DNA of 64,000 bases, taken from contig JAHLJT010009355.1 in assembly GCA_031308135.1 (NCBI GenBank), forward strand, positions 1,673,217 through 1,737,216, given 5' to 3'. The DNA comes from Acheta domesticus. Taxonomy: Eukaryota > Arthropoda > Insecta > Orthoptera > Gryllidae. Positions 54,971 to 63,860 of the stretch are shown in pieces. The position numbers and the translations under genes were made by a program. The first letter of the stretch is position 1. The number at the start of each line of letters is the position of its first letter. The notes below the pieces were generated by a model. The model had not been told where the DNA came from and ran no database searches. It saw only the letters and a list, made by a program, of their open reading frames with translations.

Positions 54971-55590
54971 CAGTGTTGCCAGGCGTACCAGCCTCCTGGA
55001 ATTTTTTTACCAGGATTTTAATGAAGGTACCATGTACCAGGATGAAGATATCCCGGTCCACTTAAATAGAAGGATTTTAAGTCTACGTCATTGATGAACG
55101 ATTTAAGATTTCTATAATATTTTTTATTCAATACTTTAAAACTAACAACAATAATACAAATAACAATGATGTTGATCAAAACATTGCTGTAAAACAATTG
55201 AAAGTGACATATATGGACGTTTCCTAGCCAAGATGTAGTGAAAAAGAATATCATGTCTTCCATTTAGTTTATAGATATAAAATGAATGGATTTTGAGTTA
55301 AATTAAACAAAATTATAGTGCACCTTAAAACCTACAGGTACTTCGTTTTTTACAGTGTCCTTTGACAGATCATCAGCTTGTTACGGTGTCATCCAATCGC
55401 GAGCTTAAAGGTCACTATGGTGACGTAAACCAAAGGACACTGTAAATAAATCGAAGTTCGTTTAATAGAATTATAATCTGAACAATTTCAGAATTTAAAT
55501 CAGTTTCATTCGTACCAGGAATTTTAGAGAAAGTACCAGGGTTTTTGAAGGTCAGTACTGGGATGTACATTTAATAATCTCCCAACGCTG
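54971..55590. mobile_element. hAT element, CAGTGTTGCCAG ends, 620 bp, with nested MITE
   Basis: The left end CAGTGTTGCCAGGCGTACCA and right end (reverse complement) CAGCGTTGGGAGATTATT form the TIR. GTACCAGG/CCAGGATTTT motifs repeat just inside both ends. The 8-bp flanks (TGGGGGAG, CTGGGAGT) are only roughly similar. It shares ends and CCTGGTACC motifs with 56183-56390. No transposase motif. Confidence 0.7.
55340..55457. mobile_element. MITE, 118 bp, nested in the hAT element
   Basis: The left end ACTTCGTTTTTTACAGTGTC and right end (reverse complement) ACTTCGATTTATTTACAGTG pair over about 26 bp, through GTCCTTTG. It lies wholly within the hAT element at 54971-55590 and so is younger. Confidence 0.88.
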
Positions 55591-55607
55591 CTGGGAGTGG
55601 TCGCAAA

Positions 55608-55947
55608 TAGGGTTGCCACCTCTCCGGGTTAGCCTCGGAGACTCCGGGTTCCAGGAGTGATTTCCGTGCTGCGGGTTTCTTCTGAAATCTCTGGGTCATA
55701 TGAAAAATGAAACATATATCTTTAACTTTTAAAGTAAAAATATAATCTGTGTTTAATAGTTTAATTTTATTGAATGCTTTTTATATAGTAATTAATGCAT
55801 TATTAACATTATAAATGTGTTATTGTTATGAAAAAATTAATCGTACAAAGGTGTATATTATTTTATAATAAATATTGATTGACAACTCACCCCCGCGATG
55901 CAGTTAGTGATCTCCGGGCCTGTTGTTCTTGGAAGGTGGCAACCCTG
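55608..55947. mobile_element. hAT MITE, 340 bp, perfect 8-bp target duplication
   Basis: The left end (T/C)AGGGTTGCCACCTCTCC and right end (reverse complement) CAGGGTTGCCACCTTCC are flanked by GTCGCAAA on both sides (55600-55607, 55948-55955). CTCCGGG motifs repeat inside each end. Removing it rejoins a continuous GC-rich segment, so the empty site can be predicted exactly. A fairly recent insertion. Confidence 0.95.
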
Positions 55948-55955
55948 GTCGCAAA

Positions 55956-56174
55956 GGCGCGCGGAAGCGGGGGAGTGGGGGCAGCCTTTCTTTGATTAGC
56001 GCGGGCGTAATCCAATAACCCGCCAACTGCCGATGCAAAGGTAACGAAGGAACGAATGCCTGCGCCGCTGTGGTTCCCGTGCGGCCGCCGCGGCCGCGAC
56101 CGCCCATGCAATTTTGAACAGCACCAGCCCTCGCTCGCTCGCCGTGCACCGCCATCCCTTGGGACCCGCCCCCT
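55956..56174. promoter_or_regulatory. CpG-rich core with TCF-like and CCAAT-like sites
   Basis: CTTTGATTAGCGCGGGCGTA contains a TCF/LEF-type CTTTGAT and ATTAG core, and ATCCAATAA resembles a CCAAT box, within CpG-rich unique sequence. Frames here are compositional. Function inferred. Confidence 0.28.
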
Positions 56175-56182
56175 GGCCCGCC

Positions 56183-56390
56183 CAGCGTTGCCAGACGATT
56201 ACGTGTGTTTCCCGGTACCAACCTTCAAACATCCTGGTACTTGCACTACTATTCCTGGTACCAGTTACCATTGATTACGATATTGTTCATAATATAATTC
56301 TATTATGTTTTTAACGGGCACAGGAAGTTCGTTAAATTTAACTCAATATCAAGATATTTTATATCAGTGTTGTCCAGTCTGGCAACACTG
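56183..56390. mobile_element. hAT MITE, 208 bp, 8-bp duplication
   Basis: The left end CAGCGTTGCCAGAC and right end (reverse complement) CAGTGTTGCCAGAC form the TIR. The flanks GGCCCGCC (56175-56182) and GGTCCACC (56391-56398) are an 8-bp duplication with two changes. CCTGGTACC motifs near the left end link it to the element at 54971. It sits inside a GC-rich segment that continues on both sides. Confidence 0.88.
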
Positions 56391-56770
56391 GGTCCACCGT
56401 CCCCCGTCCCCCCCGGCCCTGCACCACATACCCCGTCCCCGCCTCCACACTCCGCCCCCACCCCCGGCCAGGACCCCTTGCGCCCCCGGTCCCGCACCAC
56501 CACCCACCCCCTGGCCCCGGCCAGGACCCCTGCCGCCCACCCCCACCCCCTGGCCGCTGCCCTGCTTCGCCGCGTGCCCCACGCCGGCGCTCGTGCCTCG
56601 GGGAGCGCGGCTGCCGCGTGCGGTGTGCTGGGGCGTGCCACGGAGAACGCACGGTGGCGTGAAATTATCGCGTCGGGGGCGAATTCGGAATGTTCTCGTG
56701 CGCTCCACTTGCGCTCTGCCGCTGGATGAAATTGGACAAGGGGAGAGGGCGAGGGCGTTGAGTTGTCCAT
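56391..56770. repeat. C-rich stretch then CpG-rich core
   Basis: 56397-56560 is C-rich and weakly repetitive (CCGTCCCC, CCACCCCC). 56560-56760 is CpG-rich and unique. Overlapping frames on both strands follow from composition. 56771-56940 holds nothing I recognise. Confidence 0.6.
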
Positions 56771-56941
56771 TCGTAATGTCTCAGTGATTGCGACAAGATA
56801 TATATCAATGGTTAAGATGCTATTCTCTGACTTAAACTCAGTGATTCCCTAAAATCAGATGTAGGAAGTAGAGGGACACACTTTGATCCAATCGGAAACT
56901 TCAGTATCAGAAGTTTAAGTTGTAACGAAACTTCCTATTAA

Positions 56942-57156
56942 AGTACGATTTTTATAAAGCTGCCTCTCTTCACGGCCCGTCTTCACGATGGAATATGTCA
57001 CATCATTTGGCGTCTTTCTCGGTCGTGCCGCTAGATGTCTCACGATCATACGACACGACCGAAATCTAACGACACGACCGAGAAAGACGCGAAATGACGA
57101 GACACATTCCATCGCGAAGACGGGCCTTGAGAGGCTGCTTTCTAGAAATCGCACTG
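56942..57156. mobile_element. foldback MITE, about 215 bp, GCGATTTTTATAAAG-type ends
   Basis: The arms are nearly complete reverse complements: AAGCTGCCTCTC, GGCCCGTCTTCACGATGGAA and GGCGTCTTTCTCGGTCGTG recur inverted on the right. The outer end (T/G)ACGATTTTTATAAAGC resembles that of the element at 58590-58875, suggesting one family. Confidence 0.9.
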
Positions 57157-57269
57157 TAGATGGCAACATCCCCCTCTCCTTCCACCTGATGAACTCAAAA
57201 AGTCACTATATTTAAATCGGACAATACTTGTGTGTAAAACGTACCTTCCATCGGTTGCCATCTGTTGTA

Positions 57270-57455
57270 AAACCTCACGACAGCGAGGTTGGTGTCCAGC
57301 TGAACAGGAGCTGGCGACGTAAGATGTAGACGAGAGGTTCTGTAAACCAAAACGTCCTGCGATGCACCGGTCGAGAGGACTGTGAGTTTATTTTTCCTCA
57401 CCGGTCGCTGTGACCGCACGTCACCATCTGGCAACGTAATCATCTGGCAACGCTG
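57270..57455. mobile_element. hAT end fragment with tandem CATCTGGCAACG
   Basis: CATCTGGCAACGTAAT followed by CATCTGGCAACGCTG (57424-57454) is the right end of a hAT element of the CAG(C/T)GTTGCCAG type. Its reverse complement extends into GATTACG, matching the left end at 56183 almost exactly. Palindromes CCTCACGACAGCGAGG and CCAGCTGAACAGGAGCTGG lie upstream. A left end near here was not found. Confidence 0.55.
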
Positions 57456-57469
57456 CATTCCACAACGAG

Positions 57470-57720
57470 GCGTCGGCGGGTGGGTGGCAACGCGGCTTCA
57501 CAACCCGGGCTGGGCGCAGCGGCCACGGAATTCCCTCTGAAGGAGCCGCTGTACCTCAGCGCCTCTTCGGGCTTAATTACCTTTCATTTTAATTTCCCCT
57601 TTGTTCGCCGCCTCCCTCTCTTCCTCCGGGCGGGCACCCTTGCACCCGCAAAGCCCCCGCTTTTGTCTTTATCCACGGCCTCCTCTGAATCCACTCCATT
57701 GCCCGGAAAAGTCTCTTTCA
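57470..57720. promoter_or_regulatory. GC-rich segment with homeodomain and Sox-like cluster
   Basis: GGGCTTAATTACCTTTCATT followed by TTAATTTCC and CCTTTGTTCGCCGCC (57568-57612). TAATTA and TTAATT are homeodomain cores; CTTTGTT is the Sox core. A compact cluster of this kind in GC-rich sequence is enhancer-like. No gene read. Function inferred. Confidence 0.3.
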
Positions 57721-57724
57721 TTAT

Positions 57725-58035
57725 TTTTCAAAGTAGAGCGCAAAATTGAGAATTACTAAAATATATGTAGGATTACGTAAATGCCGGTTCGACGCAAGAT
57801 CGATGAATTGTTTTCGGCCGGTCTGGATTACCGTTGGCTTTTGATGTGTTCGTGAAACGAATATTTCATGATCATGCTGTCAAATAAGCGAGCCCTAAGG
57901 CCCGTCTGTTGGACTAATAAGCTTCGTAGTGCAGAATGAGGGGTTGATGAAATGTCGATATCAAAGAACTGGCTGGTTTTTTACTTATAACTAGCAAAAT
58001 ACCCGGCGTTGCCCTATTTTTTCATATTCAATCCT
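57725..58035. repeat. unassigned plus TAGCAAAATACCCGGCGTTGCCC motif
   Basis: About 310 bp with no gene. The motif at about 57992-58014 (ACTAGCAAAATACCCGGCG, then TTGCCC) resembles a short string seen at the edge of dispersed repeats in many animal genomes, next to (TCTG)n as here. Class unknown. Confidence 0.35.
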
Positions 58036-58039
58036 TGTG

Positions 58040-58403
58040 AAAAAGAAAACGTCTCCGTGTCTCTCTCTGTATCTGTTTCTCTCTATCTGCCTGCCTCTCT
58101 CTCTGTCTTTCTGTCTGTGTGTGTGTCTCTCGCTTCTGTTTCTTTCTCTGCGTCTCTGTCTCTGTCTGCCCCTATCTGTCGCCTCCGTGTCTCTGCGTCT
58201 GTCTGTCCGTCTGTCTGCCTGCCTCTGTCTCTCTCTGTCTTTCTGTGTCTCTCTGTGTTTGTCTCTCTCGGTCTATCTCTATCTCTATCATTTCTGTGTG
58301 TGTGTCTATATTGTTTCTATCGTTGTATCTCTCTCTCTCTCTCCCTCTCTCTGTGGCTCTCTCTCCTGTCTCTCTCTGTGTCACTCTCTCGCTCTCTTAC
58401 GCG

Positions 58404-58460
<57 letters not shown>

Positions 58461-58465
58461 TATAT
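58040..58465. repeat. (TC/TG)n low complexity followed by (TA)n and (CA)n
   Basis: 58045-58400 is an irregular CTCTCTGT/CTGTCTGC tract. 58404-58450 is an almost pure (TA)n, with a short (CA)n after it. The Ser/Leu/Cys-rich frames here are translations of the tract. Confidence 0.97.
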
Positions 58466-58541
58466 ACACAAAAGATACGATGTAAATGCTGAACGAACGG
58501 ACATTTTATTTCCGTTAAGTCGTGTTTTTATAATGTTTCAG

Positions 58542-58592
58542 TACGAGTTGTTGGAAGACGCCATAAGAGGCTTCGCAGAATACAAATTGAAG
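58542..58592 (+). other. possible exon fragment abutting a MITE
   Basis: GTGTTTTTATAATGTTTCAG ends at 58541, a good acceptor. The following 17 codons are open and unbiased (YELLEDAIRGFAEYKLK) and stop being unique sequence where the MITE end AGCGATTTTTATAAAG begins. No donor is visible. Either an exon was interrupted by the MITE, or this is a chance open stretch. Family unknown. Confidence 0.22.
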
Positions 58593-58875
58593 AGCGATTT
58601 TTATAAAGGCGCCTCCACAAACTCGCTATTCGGCGAACAGTGAGCAACCACTCGCCAAATCGCGAGTAGTGTGGATGAATCGCTTGCTATTTGCGGAGCG
58701 ACGAAGGAATTCGGCACTCGCCCTACCCACCGCGTGTCGGTCTTTTGGACACATCAAAGGGAGCAAACATTTGCCGAACACATCAGCTGGTGGGGATCGG
58801 GCGAGCAGTAGCTCGCTGCTCGGCGGATGCCGAATGTGTGGAGCCGCCTTGAGAAGGGTCCGCTTTGATAGCTCA
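58590..58875. mobile_element. foldback MITE, about 285 bp
   Basis: The left arm AAAGGCGCCTCCACAAACTC...CGAACAGTGAGCAACC...CTCGCC and right arm (reverse complement) AAGGCGGCTCCACACATTCG...CGAGCAGCGAGC...CTCGCC pair along about 70 bp. The outer end shares GCGATTTTTATAAAG with 56942-57156. Short frames on both strands are artefacts of the fold. Confidence 0.85.
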
Positions 58876-59189
58876 TGCTGGCCAAATAACTGTGGGTTCA
58901 GTGGTCGTTGTCCTTGAGCCCATTTCACTCTCTCTCCTTCCTTCCTTCCTTCCTTCGTTCGTTTGCAGTTGACTAACTTGTAAATGGCTTCGACGCTTCC
59001 TTTTGTGATACCTTTGTCCATGTCCGACGAAAAATAAAGCGCCACAAGAAATAATTCAAATTAGAAAGTGCAGTGCTATGTGCTCTTCTGTAAAAAAAAA
59101 TATTTTTATAAATACATTGGATTTACTTTTTGTGGATAAGTATTTTTTGATAAAGATTTTTTTTTATATTTAGCAACAGGACTTCTCCA
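58876..59189. other. unassigned; short (CTTC)n at 58937-58957
   Basis: (TTCC)n of about five units near 58940. The remainder is AT-rich with no gene. Confidence 0.5.
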
Positions 59190-60110
59190 ATTTTCGTTAC
59201 CGGCACCCGGCAATAAGAGTTTTTGCGTAAAAAAAAAATCGCAGTATTCCGGCGCACGATTACAATGCATTCTCTTCGTACGTTAGTAAGTGTGAGAAAG
59301 TAAATTAGTGGTGCTAAAGAATAGCACACTTTCTATTTCCTATATTACGGCTAGCTGTTCGGACTTGCCACATACTCTCGCCAGATGACATCTATCACCA
59401 CTTGAAGTACATTTTTTCACATTTTCTTAATTTTTCGGTTTCCGTATAGTAGAACGGAAATATTAATTTGAGAATATTGAAGAACAGGAAAACCTTGTTC
59501 TAAATGGAAATTTTCTTGGGAAAATTTGGAGACGTTTTTAGGAAAGTGGCATTTAAGCGTTACAGTAAATTTGAAATTTGGAGCTCTTTCTCACACAACA
59601 TTTTTTCAGTTTTCGGAACAGTTTATTTGAAGTCATTTGAAGCACACTATTCACAAATACAATAGTGTTTACAAATACCTGGAAATGTGCATATTGACGA
59701 TGTAAGAGATCTTCAAAAAATTTGTGTAATTTTAGAAAAAACAAAAAAGTACTTAAAAATGAAATTTACGTCATATTAAAGAGAGCAATTAACACTACCA
59801 GTATGAAAAGTTTGAAGAAAACTTGAGAGCCATTTGGCTTTCAACGTTTCTGAAAATGCGGAGTTTTCGAGAAACTTCTTTATGAGCTTTAAAGCAGATG
59901 TACTCATAAATATGTGAACAAATCGCTTCTAATGTAAATATGAAATTGTACTTATAGTTTATGGGCTAGTGGTGTTTACAGACGGACGGATGGACGTTTT
60001 GAGAAAAAAATTGTCGGTATCAGGGGACCCAAAACATGTATTTCCGTCAAAATCTCGAAATCGATTTTCCGCACTACGACTCTACGTGTATTACTCCGTA
60101 TACCCATCTC
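59190..60110 (-). repeat. AT-rich repeat X, copy C
   Basis: The reverse complement of 36600-36773 matches 59331-59480: GCTAGCTGTTCGGACTTGCC, ATGACATCTATCACC and TTTCTTAATTTTTCGGTTTC are readable landmarks. The right part has a decayed GACGGACGG tract and TATTACTCCGTATAC (about 60090), matching the start of copy B. 59190-59330 carries TTCCGGCGCACGATTAC, also found beside copy A. Confidence 0.65.
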
Positions 60111-61530
60111 GATCAGGTTTTATCCATTTTCCCTGATCCATTGAGCAAATGCTGAGATGGCCCCTTGTTTTTGCTTCTGGTCGTAAATGTAGCATCTCTG
60201 TGCGCACGTTTTGTTGAGCACTCCTTTTGCTTGTAGTGGTAGGAGTAGAACTGATGTTCGTTAATATTTTGTTAGCAATGCAGAAAATTCCAATCAGCAG
60301 TTCATTTGCCGTTTAAATTGATTTTCTATAACACGGAAACAAATTTTTTTTCTAATTTCTATTTTTCTAAAATAATTTTCTAAATTATTTTTCTAGTTTT
60401 TAAATGTTGATAATTTCGCGTTTTTTTTCCTCAAGAAAATGTGTGCGTACATTCTCTTCCCCCATACGTCATATACAGTTTTTACTGTTTTTTTTCAACC
60501 AATAAAAGAAAGTAAAAAGGGGTGAGAGTGGAAGAGAAGCACCGAAGCAATGTGCGAGAAAGCGGCCAGAATTGTCGACCTCGAGTCCGGTGTGGAGAAT
60601 TGGAATAGTTGGCAGAGCAGACCAAGGCCCCACACGCCAATGTTAAGGAGGTCCAACGAGTAACAAAAATTGAACGTTGCGCCTTCTGCCAAGTTGATGG
60701 CAACAAGCACGCGAGTTACCTTCTATCACGAGTAATAGAAGGTATTGGCTGAGCAAACAAAATGTCGTGTCGGAAATAAACGTTGGAATAAACAGTAAGT
60801 TAAATGTATTAATAAGAAAAAAGTCCGTAATAATAATATTTTTGTTTTCATTACATTAATGAGATTTCTCCATAAAGTTCAGAGAACAGATTTTCTTGTT
60901 TTAAATAGAACATTTTTATGGGCAATCTCTATTGCAAAATTATTGTTAGAAAATTAAACTCTTTTTGGTTTCCACTTATATGAATATTTACTGGCACAAG
61001 AACGTAGCTTTCGTAATGGGATTTAATGGAAAGGAAGAGACAATCTTTCAGTTATTACAAATTTTCCTGAGAATACTAGCTTCATTATACGTAGGATTAA
61101 GACGGAAATTTCGACACTAGTAAGAACAATTTCAATTTGCCTTTAGTATAACACTTCAGTACAAAATTGACAAAATGAAGATGTCATGAGAATGGAAATA
61201 AAAGATTATTAAAAATATTATTACCAATAACAAATGTAATAATGACAGTAAGATTTTCTTCTGAAAAGGATTTAGGTATGGACATTTTATTAATATATTC
61301 AATAAATTGTGTGAATTTATTTTTTATTTATTTAACGCCAAAAACAGTTAAAATGCGCCCAGTACTTTTATAAGAAACCTTATATTATACATGCATCTCA
61401 CATATATTTACTTGTTAAAGAATGTTTTTACAGGTCTTCATATTTCGATTCGTACAATCGAATGCTGCGCACGAATTTACCATATCGTTTGAATAGAAAG
61501 TTAACGCACATAACCACAAACAGGCTTCCC
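60111..61530. other. unassigned; perfect 9-bp hairpin at 60718-60743
   Basis: ACCTTCTAT...ATAGAAGGT with an 8-base loop near 60718-60743. Frames at 60706-60482 (minus) are short and anonymous. The remainder is AT-rich. Confidence 0.4.
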
Positions 61531-61689
61531 TTATTTACTTCACTCTGAAGGGCAGGAGGGTGGGTCTAGTTCTATATCCCAAAGTCTTTGGAGCAGACAA
61601 ATAATCGAGGCGACGGTAGTGCTCGAAATGGACCGAACAGTGCCACGTGTTGGAGCGATGAGAACCTGAAGTAGATCTGAGGGCAGGCG

Positions 61690-61790
61690 AGTGCCTCTTG
61701 TGGGTAGCGGTGACCGTTGGCACGTGGTTGATGAGTGGGCGTCGGTGCGGTCGTGCTGATTGATGGCCCGGTTCGAGTCCCGGGATCAAA
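61690..61790 (+). repeat. tRNA-like segment (pol III B box), probable SINE fragment
   Basis: CCCGGTTCGAGTCCCGGGAT (about 61768-61787) contains a perfect B box (GGTTCGAGTCC) within a T-arm-like hairpin. GGGTAGCGGTGACCG upstream could be a decayed A box. I could not build a full cloverleaf, so a functional tRNA is unlikely and a SINE head is more probable. Confidence 0.45.
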
Positions 61791-62335
61791 GGCTGCTAGT
61801 GGCGGACATTAGAACAGAAGTTAATCGGCGTCGAGTGAAGTGCGAAAGTGGTCGGTGTATGGGAGGCAAAACTGGTGTCCGCGTGCTTTGGCTAGATGCC
61901 GTGTGGAAATGAATGTTTGCGAGGACGTGTAAGAAAAGTGCATCATTCCAGGCAGCCCAGTTTAGCGTCACGTTGGCTGCCCTGCGTGGGAGGAGGACGC
62001 GGAAGGCTCGCATACCTGAGAGTTGGGAAAGGAGGAGCCGCGGCTTTCGGGTTGCAGATGTTTTTTGAATCGGGTGACGCTGGCTTGGCGTGTCCTGCAG
62101 GTCCATCAAGCTGCCCGCCTACTATAGCAGAATCAAACCAATCCAGTTCCAGCATTTTTAACTATTTTATTACTAATTTATTACCGCTAACCCGATTTTT
62201 TACCACCCATCTTCACCGAAAAAATGGGTTGCGGGCTAGCTTGATCAAGCTCTCCCGCCACTCCCTGTTTTGAAGCAAGTCGTCAGCAAGCCATCAGTGC
62301 AGATGAAATCCGGCAGTGAATGATATAGAGAGACG
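61791..62335. other. unassigned GC-balanced sequence
   Basis: Gene-like composition but all frames are short and anonymous. It follows the tRNA-like head, so part may be SINE body. An AACCCGATTTTTT/GAAAAAATGGGTT inverted pair lies at about 62190-62231. Confidence 0.35.
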
Positions 62336-62339
62336 AGTC

Positions 62340-62800
62340 AAATTTTTTAACAGATTTTTTTCAAAAAGGCTCCAAGTTCTTTCAATTTTTTTCACCTTGC
62401 TTATCGAAGAATTGTAAAAGTAGTCGTGCTTTGTCTCATTTTCGGCCAAGTCTCTACTTTTGAAAATTGCAAAAAGTTAAAGTTTCAAAACTAGAAGTTG
62501 AAGATAATTTTGTCTTAAACAAAATCTGTTCTAAAAATCACCTCCCTGTAAAAAAAAGTATTTTTTTCGCAAAAAAGGAAAATTTTCATGTAATATCCGC
62601 TTTAAATTTATCCACGTTATGAAAAGATATTTTCTCAAAACTTTTTTCATTTTTTTCCACAGATTGAGCAAGAAACGCTTATGAGAATGGTGTAGGCCTC
62701 ATCTTAATTGAACTCTCCGAATTTTCGAAAATTGCAAATATTGAAATAATGCGAGAAAGTGCGTGCTTTTGCTGAACTACTGGATTTGGAATAATTCATA
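62340..62800 (+). repeat. AT-rich repeat X, copy D (partial)
   Basis: AAAAAGGCTCCAAGTTCTTTCAA, CTCATTTTCGGC, AATTTTCGAAAATTGCAAA and AGTTGAAGATAATTTTGTCTT echo copy B between 35630 and 35830. Neither terminus is recognisable. Confidence 0.55.
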
Positions 62801-62879
62801 TATACTAGTGTAATGGGACGGTCGCACACGTACTAATTTCGGCGTGTGCGAGATGAATATTTTATATAACAGGGAGCAC

Positions 62880-63460
62880 GGGGAAAACTTAGCTGGCTGA
62901 AAATGTGCGTTTCTCCGCTACCTGAGTGCGCGAAGGGTCGCCGCCGGCCACCGATGGGAGCGTCTCCCTTTGTTCAAGACCGTTTGCCACACCTCTGGTA
63001 TTTCCGAGCGCTGCGTCAGAACACACCCCGCGTCTTCTCGGAAATCGTGGTGACGTGAACGCCCACTCGAAATCGGGTTCCAACCGTCGATGGACCCATG
63101 GCAATTGGACGGCGCGCATCACGCGATTTGGCTACGCCAATAGTCGAAGACTAGGCGGGGGTGAGACACGTGATCTCGCGAGCAAGGGAGGTTGCTGCGA
63201 ACGCGAGACTCGGCCATTCCGATACGAACGACGACCGCGAGTATTACCTTCCGATGTAAGCGACGACCGAGGTGTTGGGTCCGATGGTAACGACCGCCGC
63301 GAGACGCTAGATCGCCGCCGGCAACGCATCGTCGCCACCTCACCGCCCGCTCAGGTGCCGCCGAAGGGAGAGGCGGAACACCGTGAGAGTGCCGATACTC
63401 GAATGAACGAAGAAGCGTTCGGACGCGGACTGAGGGGCGGCCGCCGCTAAAAGACGCTTT
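62880..63460 (+). promoter_or_regulatory. CpG-dense region with 174-codon open frame
   Basis: A GC- and CpG-rich, non-tandem region. A plus frame is open from 62926 to 63450 with less biased content than the arrays (RFGYANSRRLGGGETRDLAS, then SDVSDDRGVGSDGNDRRETL). Minus-strand frames overlap it. CG-rich DNA keeps frames open by chance, and no domain is recognisable, so I do not call a gene. It could be a TE 5' region, a CpG promoter with exon, or both. Confidence 0.3.
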
Positions 63461-63469
63461 GGTGTGGCG

Positions 63470-63860
63470 ATTCCTGGCCGCCGCCGCCGCGTTAGCCCGC
63501 GTGCCGCGCGCGCCTGCCCGCGCACAGCCCCAAAGCCGCCGCCGCAGCCAACGCCTGCCGCGCGCGCCCGCCCGCGCACAGCCCTACGCCGCGCCGCAGC
63601 CAACGCTGCCGCGCGCCGGGCCGCTGCCACGCCGACGTCGCCGCCGCGCCAGCCCACGCGCCGCGCCGCCGTCGTTGCGCTGCTGCGCACGCCGGCCCGC
63701 GCGCAGCCCTACGCCGCCGCAGCCAACGCCTGCCGCGCACGCCTGCCCGCGTGCCGCTACACCGCCGCCGCGGCCACCAGCTGCCCGTCCGGTCCAGGAA
63801 ACGGGGGGAGCGCCGCTGCCCTGCCGCCCGACACCCGGGCCGATGCCGACGCCCGGAGCG
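63470..63860. repeat. C-rich GCCGCAGCC/CGCGCGCCCGCC array
   Basis: Repeated phrases GCCGCAGCCAACGCCTGCCG and CGCCCGCGCACAGCCCTACG recur at about 63527, 63560, 63592 and 63714 with variable spacing. All frames are open and read Ala/Arg/Pro. 63861-64000 grades into AT-rich sequence with GTTAAG/GCTAGGTTAAG repeats and an A/T-rich right edge. Confidence 0.85.

Noticed and set aside
58009..58643. Ser/Leu/Cys-rich frames resembling signal or membrane segments
   Set aside because: Translations of (TC/TG)n and (TA)n microsatellites; only the last 51 bases before the MITE look non-repetitive.
61690..61790. functional tRNA gene
   Set aside because: Only the T-arm/B box is convincing; no complete cloverleaf or acceptor stem could be formed.
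62926..63450. 174-codon frame in the last CpG-rich region
   Set aside because: Composition keeps frames open on both strands and nothing in the peptide is recognisable; kept only as part of the CpG-region entry.
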